From contig JABWCF010000001.1 in assembly GCA_013359255.1 (NCBI GenBank), forward strand, positions 62,001 to 126,000: a stretch of 64,000 bases of DNA. The letters are read 5' to 3'. Below are positions 9,092-17,261 of this stretch, piece by piece (position 1 is the stretch's first letter; each line of letters starts with the position of its first letter). Source of the stretch: Flavobacteriales bacterium (GTDB taxonomy: Bacteria; Bacteroidota; Bacteroidia; Flavobacteriales_E; Vicingaceae). A program made the translations under genes and the position numbers. The notes beneath the pieces are model-generated. The model was not told where the DNA came from, did no database searches, and worked only from the letters and a program-made list of their open reading frames with translations.

Positions 9092-10381
9092 ATGAAAAAA
9101 GTAATTCTTCTTTTGTGTATAATTTTTTTATTGTTTGGCTGTAGAAAGAAGTATATTGATCCTGCACCGTCTGTTACCGTAGGAAGTCCTTATGAAAACC
9201 AAAGTTTTAATGCCTTTGATACGGTTCGGATAAGTGCTCTGATATCTGACAATATGTTGGTAAAATCGGTTAAGGTATCGCTTTTTAAGTACGATAATAA
9301 TAAACAGGTGCTTCACTCTTTAAACTTCACTCCCAATCAATCGGAGTATAAACTAAATGCTCTTTATCATTTGAATGATTTGTATTTGGAAAGCGGGACT
9401 TATTATTTCAGAATTACTGCTTCCGATGGCAATTCAAGCAGTTCAGAGTATATTAATATCTCTATTGGAGAAGCAAGCAAAATTAGAACGGGCGCTTTTA
9501 TTATTTCTACTTCCGGCAGTAATGTGAATATCGATTACATGGATAATCAGAATGTGATTTCGGCATTTAAATCTATAGTTTCTGATTATGGGGCTTCATC
9601 CGAAAATTTGTATGGGCAGTTTATTCATGTAATGGGTAAAAATACAGGAAATTTACTTGCTCTGAATGTTGCCGATGCAAGCGAACAATGGCACGTACCC
9701 TTTGGGGCTTCTTTCCCAAATTTATTTTTTGAAGAAATGCATTATGCCAATCGTTCTTTATACGTGGGTTTTACGCAAGGTGTTGTAAGGGCGTATAATA
9801 AGTATGGAAATATTGAATATGCTTTCGCCTCACCACAAGGATATAAACCCGGAAATATTTTGCATACAACCAACCATTTAATTACAGAACAAAAACAAAT
9901 TATAGGGCAGGGAATTCAAATAGCAGCCTATTATAATGCAAGTAGTGCTCTTCGGCAACAATTAACCTTGCAGGGTAATATTGTGGCTATGTTTGAAATA
10001 AACAGTAATGAGGTACTCGTGTTTGCCAATGAAGGGACAAACGGTAAAATTTGGGTTTATAACATTGAGCATAACCAGCTCTATTCTCAAAAAACACTAA
10101 TTGGCGAAAATATTAAATGTGCTGCAGCTACCGGTAATGAAAATTACTTAGTAGGAATTGCAAATGATATTCGTAGTTACAACTTGCCTTCGAACACATT
10201 GTTGCCTTATATAAATTCAATAAACCCCAATTTAATTCGCTTTGACGAGTTATCGAACAACGTGTATGTGGTATCATCAAATGTGCTGAGAATATACAAT
10301 TATAATAGTATGGCTCTTCTACACACATACAATCACCCGGTTATTATTCGTAATTTCCATTTAATGTATAACAAAGAGTAA
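9092..10381 (+). CDS. Lipoprotein with Ig-like domain and beta-propeller-like repeats
   Basis: A 429-residue lipoprotein. The signal peptide ends in the lipobox LFGC (Cys17). Residues about 28-130 look like a bacterial Ig-like fold (PSVTVGSPYENQSF, then alternating strands ending YINISIG). The remainder contains repeated short beta motifs (NLLALNVADASEQW, SLYVGFTQGVVRAYN, KIWVYNIEHNQL) of the kind found in PQQ/WD-type propellers. No enzyme motif is visible. It is divergent from dnaB across 146 bp and 22 bp upstream of an SDR gene. The function is unknown, and the propeller assignment is by pattern only. Confidence 0.7.
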   Translation: MKKVILLLCIIFLLFGCRKKYIDPAPSVTVGSPYENQSFNAFDTVRISALISDNMLVKSVKVSLFKYDNNKQVLHSLNFTPNQSEYKLNALYHLNDLYLESGTYYFRITASDGNSSSSEYINISIGEASKIRTGAFIISTSGSNVNIDYMDNQNVISAFKSIVSDYGASSENLYGQFIHVMGKNTGNLLALNVADASEQWHVPFGASFPNLFFEEMHYANRSLYVGFTQGVVRAYNKYGNIEYAFASPQGYKPGNILHTTNHLITEQKQIIGQGIQIAAYYNASSALRQQLTLQGNIVAMFEINSNEVLVFANEGTNGKIWVYNIEHNQLYSQKTLIGENIKCAAATGNENYLVGIANDIRSYNLPSNTLLPYINSINPNLIRFDELSNNVYVVSSNVLRIYNYNSMALLHTYNHPVIIRNFHLMYNKE

Positions 10382-10403
10382 CAGTTGAAATAAAATTCGA
10401 ATT

Positions 10404-11273
10404 ATGAAAAATACGGAGGGTATGTTAAAGGAAAATTCACTAAAAGGAAAAGTGGTTATTGTAACCGGAGGAGGAACAGGGTTGGGTAAATCCATGTCGG
10501 CCTATTTTTTAAAATTAGGAGCATCTGTGGTTATTACAAGTCGTAACATGGAAGTGTTAAATAATACGGCCTCAGAATTAGAGAAAGAAATTGGAGGATG
10601 CATTTTGCCATTATCCTGCGATGTGCGAGATGAGGTTCAGGTAGAAAATGTACTAAAACAAACCGTAGAAAAATTTGGCGAATTTCATGTGTTGGTAAAC
10701 AATGCAGCCGGTAATTTTGCGAGTCCAACGGAAAAACTTTCTTACAAGGCTTTTAATACCATTGTAGATATTGTACTAAAAGGAACAAGTAATTTTACGT
10801 TGGCTGCCGGAAAGCATTGGATAGCTCAAAAAGTAGGAGGTACTGTATTAAATATTGTTACTACGTACGCCTTCACGGGTTCGGGCTATGTTGTGCCTTC
10901 GGCATGTGCAAAAGCCGGAGTGTTGGCATTAACCCGTTCTTTAGCGGTAGAATGGGCAAAATATAACATTCGCAGTAATGCAATAGCTCCCGGGCCTTTT
11001 CCAACAGAAGGAGCGTGGAGCAGACTATTACCCGGAGAGTTAACCGAGCAATTTAACCCTGTCAGGCGAGTGCCATTGGGGCGAGTTGGTGAACTTCAGG
11101 AATTAGCCAACTTAGCAGCGTATTTAATTTCCGATTATTCGGCATATATAAATGGAGAGGTTGTGGTTATTGATGGTGGTGAATGGTTAAAAGGAGCGGG
11201 ACAGTTTAATGCGTTGGAAAATGTGCCACCGAAAAGGTGGAATGAATTAGATAAATTGAGAAAGAAAACTTAA
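10404..11273 (+). CDS. SDR-family reductase, 2,4-dienoyl-CoA reductase-like
   Basis: A 289-residue short-chain dehydrogenase/reductase. The Rossmann motif TGGGTGLGKSMS lies near the N-terminus, and NNAAGNF corresponds to the NNAG motif. At the usual YxxxK site the sequence reads SACAK, so Ser replaces the catalytic Tyr. The context (SACAKAGVLALTRSLAVEW, then NAIAPGPFPTEGA) matches the peroxisomal/bacterial 2,4-dienoyl-CoA reductase branch, in which this Tyr is normally absent. The likely role is NADPH-dependent reduction of unsaturated acyl-CoA in beta-oxidation. Its stop codon overlaps the convergent STAS-like gene by 4 bp. A second ATG lies at 10422. Confidence 0.8.
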   Translation: MKNTEGMLKENSLKGKVVIVTGGGTGLGKSMSAYFLKLGASVVITSRNMEVLNNTASELEKEIGGCILPLSCDVRDEVQVENVLKQTVEKFGEFHVLVNNAAGNFASPTEKLSYKAFNTIVDIVLKGTSNFTLAAGKHWIAQKVGGTVLNIVTTYAFTGSGYVVPSACAKAGVLALTRSLAVEWAKYNIRSNAIAPGPFPTEGAWSRLLPGELTEQFNPVRRVPLGRVGELQELANLAAYLISDYSAYINGEVVVIDGGEWLKGAGQFNALENVPPKRWNELDKLRKKT

Positions 11274-11653
11274 ACGTAAGTTAAGAGCCACTGAATGGCT
11301 TCTTTTTCGTTTAAGAATAATTTTACAGGAAAATTTTTATTCATTCTCTTCGATAATTTCAGATAAAAGTTGCCAATTATTCTGTGGGCTAACGAGTTTA
11401 TGATGATGGCTTCTGCTTTTTTCATATTATAGGTTGCAATCATTTCCTTTGCTTTTTTATCAATAGAGTGAGAGCCTAATCTTACATCGGCTAGTACAGC
11501 CAATTTAGAATAACCCGCAATTTCGCCTGCAGCTTTTATGTGTATGTTTACTTCAGATTCGTCAATATCTTCGGTATTGTTTAAAAATACAATTTTTAGG
11601 AAACCTCTTTTATCAAGAGAGAACTCGGCTGTTTTAGTAATTATTTTTTTCAA
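11270..11653 (-). CDS. Small STAS/SpoIIAA-like protein
   Basis: A 127-residue cytoplasmic protein. The layout (beta strands, central VLADVRLGSHSIDKKAKEM, closing FPVKLFLNEKEAIQWL) resembles the STAS/SEC14-type SpoIIAA-like families, whose C-termini commonly end in such an EAxxWL helix. No catalytic residues are evident. It starts 4 bp before the hutU stop on the same strand, so its translation is coupled to hutU, and it ends convergently with the SDR gene. The specific role is unknown. Confidence 0.55.
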   Translation of the reverse strand: MKKIITKTAEFSLDKRGFLKIVFLNNTEDIDESEVNIHIKAAGEIAGYSKLAVLADVRLGSHSIDKKAKEMIATYNMKKAEAIIINSLAHRIIGNFYLKLSKRMNKNFPVKLFLNEKEAIQWLLTYV

Positions 11654-13692
11654 ATTAAATTCTTCAGCAGTAAGTCGTCAACCAAGTTTGGAATGGTTAC
11701 TTTGAGTGATTTGCTTTTTTTCATTTCTCTTTCAATGGCAAAAAGGGCTTCCTTATTTCGTGCCCACGCTCTTCGAGCAATGCCGTTGTTTACATCCCAA
11801 AAAAGCATTGATTTAAGTTTTTGTTCGGCAGTCTTACTTCCGTCTAACACTAATCCAAAACCTCCGTTTATAACTTCGCCCCAACCAACTCCTCCACCAT
11901 TATGCAGACTAATCCAGGTAGCACCTCTAAAGGCATCGCCTACAAAATTATGTACCGCCATATCTGCCGTAAAGCGAGAACCATCGTAGATGTTACTGGT
12001 TTCTCTATATGGAGAGTCAGTTCCTGAAACGTCATGATGGTCTCTGCCTAAAACTATCGGTGCAGAAATTTTTCTTTTTTTAATAGCTTCGTTAAATGCC
12101 AGTGCTATTTTAATTCTTCCTTCGGAATCGGCATATAAAATGCGGGCTTGTGAGCCTACTACTAATTTATTTTTTTGTGCGTTGTGAATCCAGATAATGT
12201 TATCTTGCAACTGTTGTTTTATTTCTTTAGGGGCTTTTTTGTTTATTTCATTCAATACGTTTAGTGCAATTTTGTCGGTAGTTTCTAAATCTTTTGGATT
12301 GGCACTCGTACATACCCAGCGGAATGGTCCAAATCCATAGTCGAAACACATAGGTCCTAAAATGTCTTGCACATAGGATGGGTATTTGAATTCTTTATTT
12401 GTTCCTTTTACATCAGCACCGGCACGTGCGGCTTCTAATAAAAACGCATTTCCGTAGTCGAAAAAATACATTCCTTTTTTGCTTAGTCTATTAATTGCAT
12501 CGGCATGTTTTCGTAAAGTTTTTTGCACTTCTTTTTTGAATTGCTCGGGTTCTTCCGCCATCATTCGGTTACTTTCTTCATAACTATAGCCCGAAGGGTA
12601 GTAGCCACCAGCCCATGGATTATGTAGGGAAGTTTGATCGCTGCCTAAATCTACTTTAATATTTCTTTTTGCCAAGGCTTCCCATAAATCTACTACGTTT
12701 CCATTGTAAGCATACGAAATGGTTTGACCTTTTTTTCTTGCATTTTCGGCACTTGAAATCAGAGTGTTTAAATCATTATGTACCTCATCTACCCAACCTT
12801 GTTCGTAGCGTTTTTGGGTGGCCTTTGGATTTATTTCTGCGGTAATACTTACTAATCCTGCAATGTGTGCAGCCTTGGGCTGTGCTCCGCTCATGCCGCC
12901 TAATCCGGCTGTAACAAATAAGGTTCCTTTAGGAATGTTGCCATTAAATTTTTTTCTTGCCGCATTCATTATGGTAATAGTGGTTCCATGCACAATTCCT
13001 TGTGGCCCAATATACATGAACGAACCCGCTGTCATTTGCCCGTATTGTGTAACTCCGAGGGCATTGTATTTTTCCCAATCATCGGGTTTACTGTAATTCG
13101 GAATCATCATTCCATTAGTAACTACTACGCGGGGTGCGTCTTTGTGCGATGGAAACAGACCCATAGGATGTCCGCTGTATAACACCAAGGTTTGTTCATC
13201 GCTCATAGTGGCCAAATATTTCATTGTAAGCAGGTATTGAGCCCAATTTTGAAATACAGCTCCATTGCCTCCGTATGTAATTAATTCGTGCGGATGCTGG
13301 GCTACCGCATAATCTAAATTATTACTTAGCATGTGCATAATGGCTTTTGCTTGCAGGATTTTGCCCGGATACTCCTTAATTGGGCGAGCGTATATTTTAT
13401 AATCGGGGCGAAAACGGTACATATAAATGCGTCCGTATTTTTGTAATTCTTCGTAGAATTCTTTTGCCAATATGGCATGAAATTTTTTTGGAAAATACCG
13501 AAGGGCATTTTTTATTGCTAATATTTTTTCCTCTTTATTTAAGATGGATTTTCGTTTAGGGGCATGGTTAATTTCAGGATTGTACGGTTTAGGCTGAGGT
13601 AATTTATCGGGAATTCCTTGTAAAATCAGTTTTCGGAAATTAGTATTTGTAAAAAGAGGATGTTGTTTTTTTATTTTTTTCGAATTAGGCAT
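11650..13692 (-). CDS. hutU: Urocanate hydratase
   Basis: Converts urocanate to imidazolone propionate in histidine degradation, using tightly bound NAD+. The 680-residue sequence carries the urocanase hallmarks YGGNGAVFQNWAQY (140-153), LYSGHPMGLFPSH, YGQMTAGSFMYIGPQGI (217-233) and the NAD-binding TAGLGGMSGAQP (261-272). It is longer than the roughly 555-residue proteobacterial enzyme and carries an N-terminal extension, as is usual in Bacteroidota. No other hut gene is in the window. It overlaps the STAS-like gene by 4 bp at its 3' end and lies 18 bp after the DUF5522 gene. Confidence 0.93.
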   Translation of the reverse strand: MPNSKKIKKQHPLFTNTNFRKLILQGIPDKLPQPKPYNPEINHAPKRKSILNKEEKILAIKNALRYFPKKFHAILAKEFYEELQKYGRIYMYRFRPDYKIYARPIKEYPGKILQAKAIMHMLSNNLDYAVAQHPHELITYGGNGAVFQNWAQYLLTMKYLATMSDEQTLVLYSGHPMGLFPSHKDAPRVVVTNGMMIPNYSKPDDWEKYNALGVTQYGQMTAGSFMYIGPQGIVHGTTITIMNAARKKFNGNIPKGTLFVTAGLGGMSGAQPKAAHIAGLVSITAEINPKATQKRYEQGWVDEVHNDLNTLISSAENARKKGQTISYAYNGNVVDLWEALAKRNIKVDLGSDQTSLHNPWAGGYYPSGYSYEESNRMMAEEPEQFKKEVQKTLRKHADAINRLSKKGMYFFDYGNAFLLEAARAGADVKGTNKEFKYPSYVQDILGPMCFDYGFGPFRWVCTSANPKDLETTDKIALNVLNEINKKAPKEIKQQLQDNIIWIHNAQKNKLVVGSQARILYADSEGRIKIALAFNEAIKKRKISAPIVLGRDHHDVSGTDSPYRETSNIYDGSRFTADMAVHNFVGDAFRGATWISLHNGGGVGWGEVINGGFGLVLDGSKTAEQKLKSMLFWDVNNGIARRAWARNKEALFAIEREMKKSKSLKVTIPNLVDDLLLKNLI

Positions 13693-13710
13693 AGGAGAAT
13701 AAGATGTTTT

Positions 13711-13896
13711 TTATTTTTTCTGCAAAATATTTTTTTTGTTATTAAATCCGTAAGGACAGTGTTTACAACTGTTTTTACAGCAGTATCCTCGTTTTTGCAA
13801 ATAAGTTTCGGTAAAAACAATATACCCTTCCTCAGAATAATAGAAATCTTCTTTACTTAAGTTTAAGAGATGTGGAGAAGGGAGTGGTTTTTCCAT
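13711..13896 (-). CDS. DUF5522 small Cys-rich protein
   Basis: A 61-residue protein with the DUF5522 signature: YIVFTETYLQKRGYCCKN followed by SCKHCPYGF. Four cysteines in a CCx3CxxC cluster suggest metal or Fe-S binding, which is inference. It lies 18 bp upstream of hutU on the same strand and is probably cotranscribed with it. The family match and conserved motif support a real gene despite its size. Confidence 0.75.
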   Translation of the reverse strand: MEKPLPSPHLLNLSKEDFYYSEEGYIVFTETYLQKRGYCCKNSCKHCPYGFNNKKNILQKK

Positions 13897-13940
13897 TGGT
13901 GTAAAATTACATAAATGTATTCTGTTCTTTTGTATAAAAT

Positions 13941-14846
13941 ATGCTTCAAAATATTCCCATACAAAAAATAGAAACAGACCTAACCGATAAGAAACAGGTT
14001 TCGTTAAAAATTTTACGTATCGACATGGTTCACCCTGAAATTTCGGGCAATAAATGGTTTAAGTTGAAATATAATTTAGAACATATAAAGCAGCATAAAT
14101 TAAGTGGGCTTTTAACCTTTGGCGGTGCCTATTCTAACCATATTGCGGCTACAGCTTGTGCCGGAAAGTTGTACCACATAAATACAATTGGAATTATTCG
14201 CGGAGAAGAAGTACGTAATTCTACTTTAATACAAGCAAAAGAATTAGGGATGCACTTGCACTTTGTTTCTCGAAGTTTGTTTCGTGAAAAAGATAAATTG
14301 AATTTGTATTTACAAAAGGAGTTCAATTTACAAGAATTGTATGTTATTCCGGAAGGAGGTAGTAATTTATTGGGTGTGAAAGGTTGTGAAGAAATAGTGG
14401 CTTATATTCCTGCTTCTGCAACACACATTTGCTGTGCTTGCGGAACTGGCTCTACGGTAGCCGGAATACTTAAAGGGTGCAGAGGTAAACAAAAGGTAGT
14501 AGGTATTTCTTCCTTAAAGGCCCTAGGGTATTTCGAAAAAATGCTAGTGCAATATGGTATTGATGAGGTGCAGAAAGAACGTGTATTTTTTTCGTACGAT
14601 TATCACTTTGGTGGTTATGCCAAATTGCCTAAATCTCTTTACTTATTTGCAAAAGAGTTTTCTGATAAATATTCTATTCCTTTAGACTATGTATATACTT
14701 CCAAAATGTTGTATGGAGTAATGGATTTAATAAGCAAGGATTATTTCCCTCCGGCCTCGGAGATTGTGGCAGTGCATACCGGAGGTTTACAAGGGAATAC
14801 AGGTTTTGAGCATCGCATTGCCAATGAATTCAAAAGAGACTGTTAA
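13941..14846 (+). CDS. PLP-dependent ACC deaminase / D-cysteine desulfhydrase family enzyme
   Basis: A 301-residue fold-type II PLP enzyme. The GNKWFKLKYNL segment aligns with the GNKxRKLEY motif around the PLP lysine. LTFGGAYSNHIAATA is the conserved substrate/PLP loop, and CGTGSTVAGI is the phosphate-binding loop. The family includes 1-aminocyclopropane-1-carboxylate deaminase and D-cysteine desulfhydrase. True ACC deaminases are longer (about 340), so a D-cysteine desulfhydrase-like activity is more likely. It is divergently transcribed from the DUF5522 gene, with 44 bp between them. Confidence 0.82.
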   Translation: MLQNIPIQKIETDLTDKKQVSLKILRIDMVHPEISGNKWFKLKYNLEHIKQHKLSGLLTFGGAYSNHIAATACAGKLYHINTIGIIRGEEVRNSTLIQAKELGMHLHFVSRSLFREKDKLNLYLQKEFNLQELYVIPEGGSNLLGVKGCEEIVAYIPASATHICCACGTGSTVAGILKGCRGKQKVVGISSLKALGYFEKMLVQYGIDEVQKERVFFSYDYHFGGYAKLPKSLYLFAKEFSDKYSIPLDYVYTSKMLYGVMDLISKDYFPPASEIVAVHTGGLQGNTGFEHRIANEFKRDC

Positions 14847-14887
14847 TAAAATGTGTATGGCCAATAAACAACTCTTGTAAGTCTTTG

Positions 14888-14895
14888 TAAATTTG
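14888..14895 (+). promoter_or_regulatory. Predicted -7 element upstream of the glucosaminidase gene
   Basis: TAAATTTG matches TAnnTTTG and lies 30 bp before the ATG at 14926. It argues against a start at the TTG at 14893, which lies inside this element. No convincing -33 is seen. Confidence 0.45.
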
Positions 14896-14925
14896 CACAG
14901 TTCTTGTTTAAAAAAATATAAACAG

Positions 14926-15864
14926 ATGTTAATTACTCTTAAAAATACGAATTCCTGCGTGTTCTTGCTTTTATTCACTCCTTTATTACTAAAAGCTCAG
15001 CCTGCTGAATTTCGTATATTACGTAAAGATTACATCGAAACATTTAAAGATGAGGCAATAAAAGAAATGCACAGAGTAGGCATACCTGCTTCTATTACCT
15101 TGGCTCAGGGCATATTAGAATCGGGTGATGGAAACAGTGTATTGGCGAAATATGCCAACAATCATTTTGGTATAAAATGCCATAACAACTGGAATGGTGA
15201 AACTTTTTTTATGGATGATGATGAAAAAAATGAGTGTTTCCGAAAATACGAATCGGCTTACGAATCCTACAAAGACCATTCGGATTTTTTAACCTCCCGA
15301 CAGCGGTATGCCGAACTCTTCGAATTAAAAATTACAGATTATAAAGGTTGGGCTAATGGATTAAAAAAAGCAGGATATGCCACCAATCCGAAGTATGCCG
15401 ATTTGCTTATAAAACTAATAGAAGATTATAATTTGTATCAATTTGATACGTTTGGAAAGGCTCCGCATAAAGAGTTTGTGCATAAAAAAGAGCACAAAGA
15501 GAAAAGCATTACAACCGTTGGAATACATAATATAAGTATTAAGAATAGAATAAAATCAACAATTTGCAAAAGTGCGGATACTCCCGAAAAAATTGCTAAA
15601 GAGTTTGATATGGCTCCATGGCAAATATATAGGTACAATGATATTAATAGGGGGGAGCCATTAACCAGCGGCCAGGTAATCTATTTACAACCTAAAAGAA
15701 ACAAAGCCGAAATAGATTCCTATACGGTATTGCAGAATGAAAATATGTGGGAAATTTCACAAAAACACGGAGTAAAACTTAAGAAACTGTACAAATACAA
15801 CAACATGGTTAGGGGCACACAACCTAAAACCGGTCAGGTTTTAAAACTTCAAAAAAGAAAATAG
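14926..15864 (+). CDS. Secreted glucosaminidase (GH73/FlgJ-like) with two LysM domains
   Basis: A 312-residue peptidoglycan hydrolase. The signal peptide (about residues 1-25, ending LKAQ) is followed by a GH73-type domain (about 35-180) with IPASITLAQGILESGDGNS, in which the Glu of ILES is the expected catalytic acid, and NNHFGIKCH. Two C-terminal LysM modules follow (about 225-260 and 265-310, for example SYTVLQNENMWEISQKHGV) and would bind peptidoglycan. The ATG at 14926 is preferred because it begins directly before the signal peptide and lies downstream of a -7 element. The likely role is cell-wall remodelling or daughter-cell separation. Confidence 0.9.
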   Translation: MLITLKNTNSCVFLLLFTPLLLKAQPAEFRILRKDYIETFKDEAIKEMHRVGIPASITLAQGILESGDGNSVLAKYANNHFGIKCHNNWNGETFFMDDDEKNECFRKYESAYESYKDHSDFLTSRQRYAELFELKITDYKGWANGLKKAGYATNPKYADLLIKLIEDYNLYQFDTFGKAPHKEFVHKKEHKEKSITTVGIHNISIKNRIKSTICKSADTPEKIAKEFDMAPWQIYRYNDINRGEPLTSGQVIYLQPKRNKAEIDSYTVLQNENMWEISQKHGVKLKKLYKYNNMVRGTQPKTGQVLKLQKRK

Positions 15865-15871
15865 GCGAAAG

Positions 15872-16483
15872 TTATTTTATGTTGAAGGATAGCAATTTTA
15901 CTCCTTCCAAAAAGCATTCTAATTTATCGCCAACCTTAACAGATCCAACTCCCTGTGGCGTTCCTGTAAAAATTAAGTCGCCAATTTTAAGAGTAATAAA
16001 ATGTGAAACAAAGGAAACTATTTTATCGAAATTAAAAATCATATCGCTGCTATTTCCTGTTTGAACTGTTTTTCCGTTTATATCGAGTCTAAAATGTATG
16101 TTATTTAAATTTTTAATTTCAGTAATCGGTATAAAGTGGCTTACCGGAGCTGAGTGGTCGAATGCTTTTGCTTTTTCCCAAGGAAGGCCTTTTTCTTTGC
16201 ATTGCTGTTGAATATCGCGGGCGGTGAAATCTATTCCAATGCCTATCTGGTTGTAGTAGCGTGATGCAAATTTTTCAGAAATATTTTTTCCGGGTTTATG
16301 TATTCTTAGTACAAGTTCTATTTCGTGGTGAATCTCCTCAGAGAATTCGGGAATAAAAAAAGGAGTGCGTTTTGGGAGGAGTGCTGTTTCGGGTTTTAAG
16401 AAAAAAACCGGTTCTTTTGGAATGGGGTTATTAAGTTCTTTGGCGTGATCGATGTAGTTGCGGCCAATACAAATTATTTTCAA
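15872..16483 (-). CDS. Fumarylacetoacetate hydrolase-family protein
   Basis: A 203-residue FAA-family enzyme. IICIGRNYIDHAKEL opens the fold. HHEIELVLRI supplies the Glu-x-Glu metal ligands, GIGIDFTARDIQ the downstream Asp, and GDLIFTGTPQGVG closes the active site. Members hydrolyse acylpyruvates or decarboxylate oxaloacetate, and the short single-domain form is closest to acylpyruvase (FAHD1/YcgM type). It begins 1 bp after the exonuclease gene, so it is the last gene of a three-gene operon with the exonuclease and a TPR-PD40 protein. Confidence 0.85.
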   Translation of the reverse strand: MKIICIGRNYIDHAKELNNPIPKEPVFFLKPETALLPKRTPFFIPEFSEEIHHEIELVLRIHKPGKNISEKFASRYYNQIGIGIDFTARDIQQQCKEKGLPWEKAKAFDHSAPVSHFIPITEIKNLNNIHFRLDINGKTVQTGNSSDMIFNFDKIVSFVSHFITLKIGDLIFTGTPQGVGSVKVGDKLECFLEGVKLLSFNIK

Positions 16484-16484
16484 A

Positions 16485-17261
16485 TCAGTTGCTTTTAGAA
16501 TTTAATGATCGTAAACGAATAGTGGTTAATACTTTTTTGGTGTAAAGAGGAAAATCTCCGTCCATCATCCAATTGTAATAAGAGGGCTCTTTTTTCAGCA
16601 CTTCTTCTACTAATTTTCCTTTGTGTTTGCCAAAGTTAAAAATTTCTTGTTGCGAATCGTTGTAAATAATTCTTCCGGCTAAATCAGCATTTTTACTTCT
16701 TTCGCAAAAATCATGAAGAAAAGAAATGTCGTTTTTTAGTTCGTTGTACCGTTCGAGTTGTGCCTGTAAAATTTCGTACGTAGCTTTAATATCGGCTTCG
16801 GCACTGTGGGCGTTTATCAAATCTTTTTCACAATAAAATTTGTAGGCCGCAGCTAAGTTGCGTTGTTCCATTTTATGAAAAATATTTTGAATATCAATGA
16901 GCTTTCGGTTGGTTAAATCGAAATCGATTCCTACTCTCAGCATTTCTTCAACCAGTAGGGGTATATCAAATTTATTGGAGTTGAACCCGGCTAAATCGGC
17001 ATTTCCAATAAAGGTTGAAATTTCTTTTGCTAATTGCTGAAAGGTGGGTTCATTTTTTACGTCATCGTTATATATTCCATGAACCATAGATGCGGTTTGG
17101 GGTATGGGAATTTCGGGGTTTATTCTTCGGGTGTATGTTTCTTCGGTTTGATTTGGATTTATTTTAAGTATAGAAATTTCTACTATTCGATCTGTTCCAA
17201 CATTAACGCCCGTAGTTTCTAAATCGAAAAAGCAGATGGGTTTATTTAGGTTTAGTTTCAT
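16485..17261 (-). CDS. DnaQ-like 3'-5' exonuclease
   Basis: A 258-residue DEDDh exonuclease. The acidic residues are visible: Asp13 and Glu15 (FFDLETTG), Asp99 (NSNKFDIPLL), His152 and Asp157 (NAHSAEAD). This matches DNA polymerase III epsilon/ExoX-type proofreading or repair nucleases. After the nuclease domain, residues about 205-245 (FNFGKHKGKLVEEVLK, NWMMDGDFP) match a small C-terminal module common in ExoX-like proteins. The start overlaps the upstream TPR-PD40 gene by 4 bp, and the FAA hydrolase follows after 1 bp. Confidence 0.88.
   Translation of the reverse strand: MKLNLNKPICFFDLETTGVNVGTDRIVEISILKINPNQTEETYTRRINPEIPIPQTASMVHGIYNDDVKNEPTFQQLAKEISTFIGNADLAGFNSNKFDIPLLVEEMLRVGIDFDLTNRKLIDIQNIFHKMEQRNLAAAYKFYCEKDLINAHSAEADIKATYEILQAQLERYNELKNDISFLHDFCERSKNADLAGRIIYNDSQQEIFNFGKHKGKLVEEVLKKEPSYYNWMMDGDFPLYTKKVLTTIRLRSLNSKSN

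Noticed and set aside
12818..13096. Open frame opposite hutU.
   Set aside because: It is entirely antisense to the conserved NAD-binding part of urocanase.
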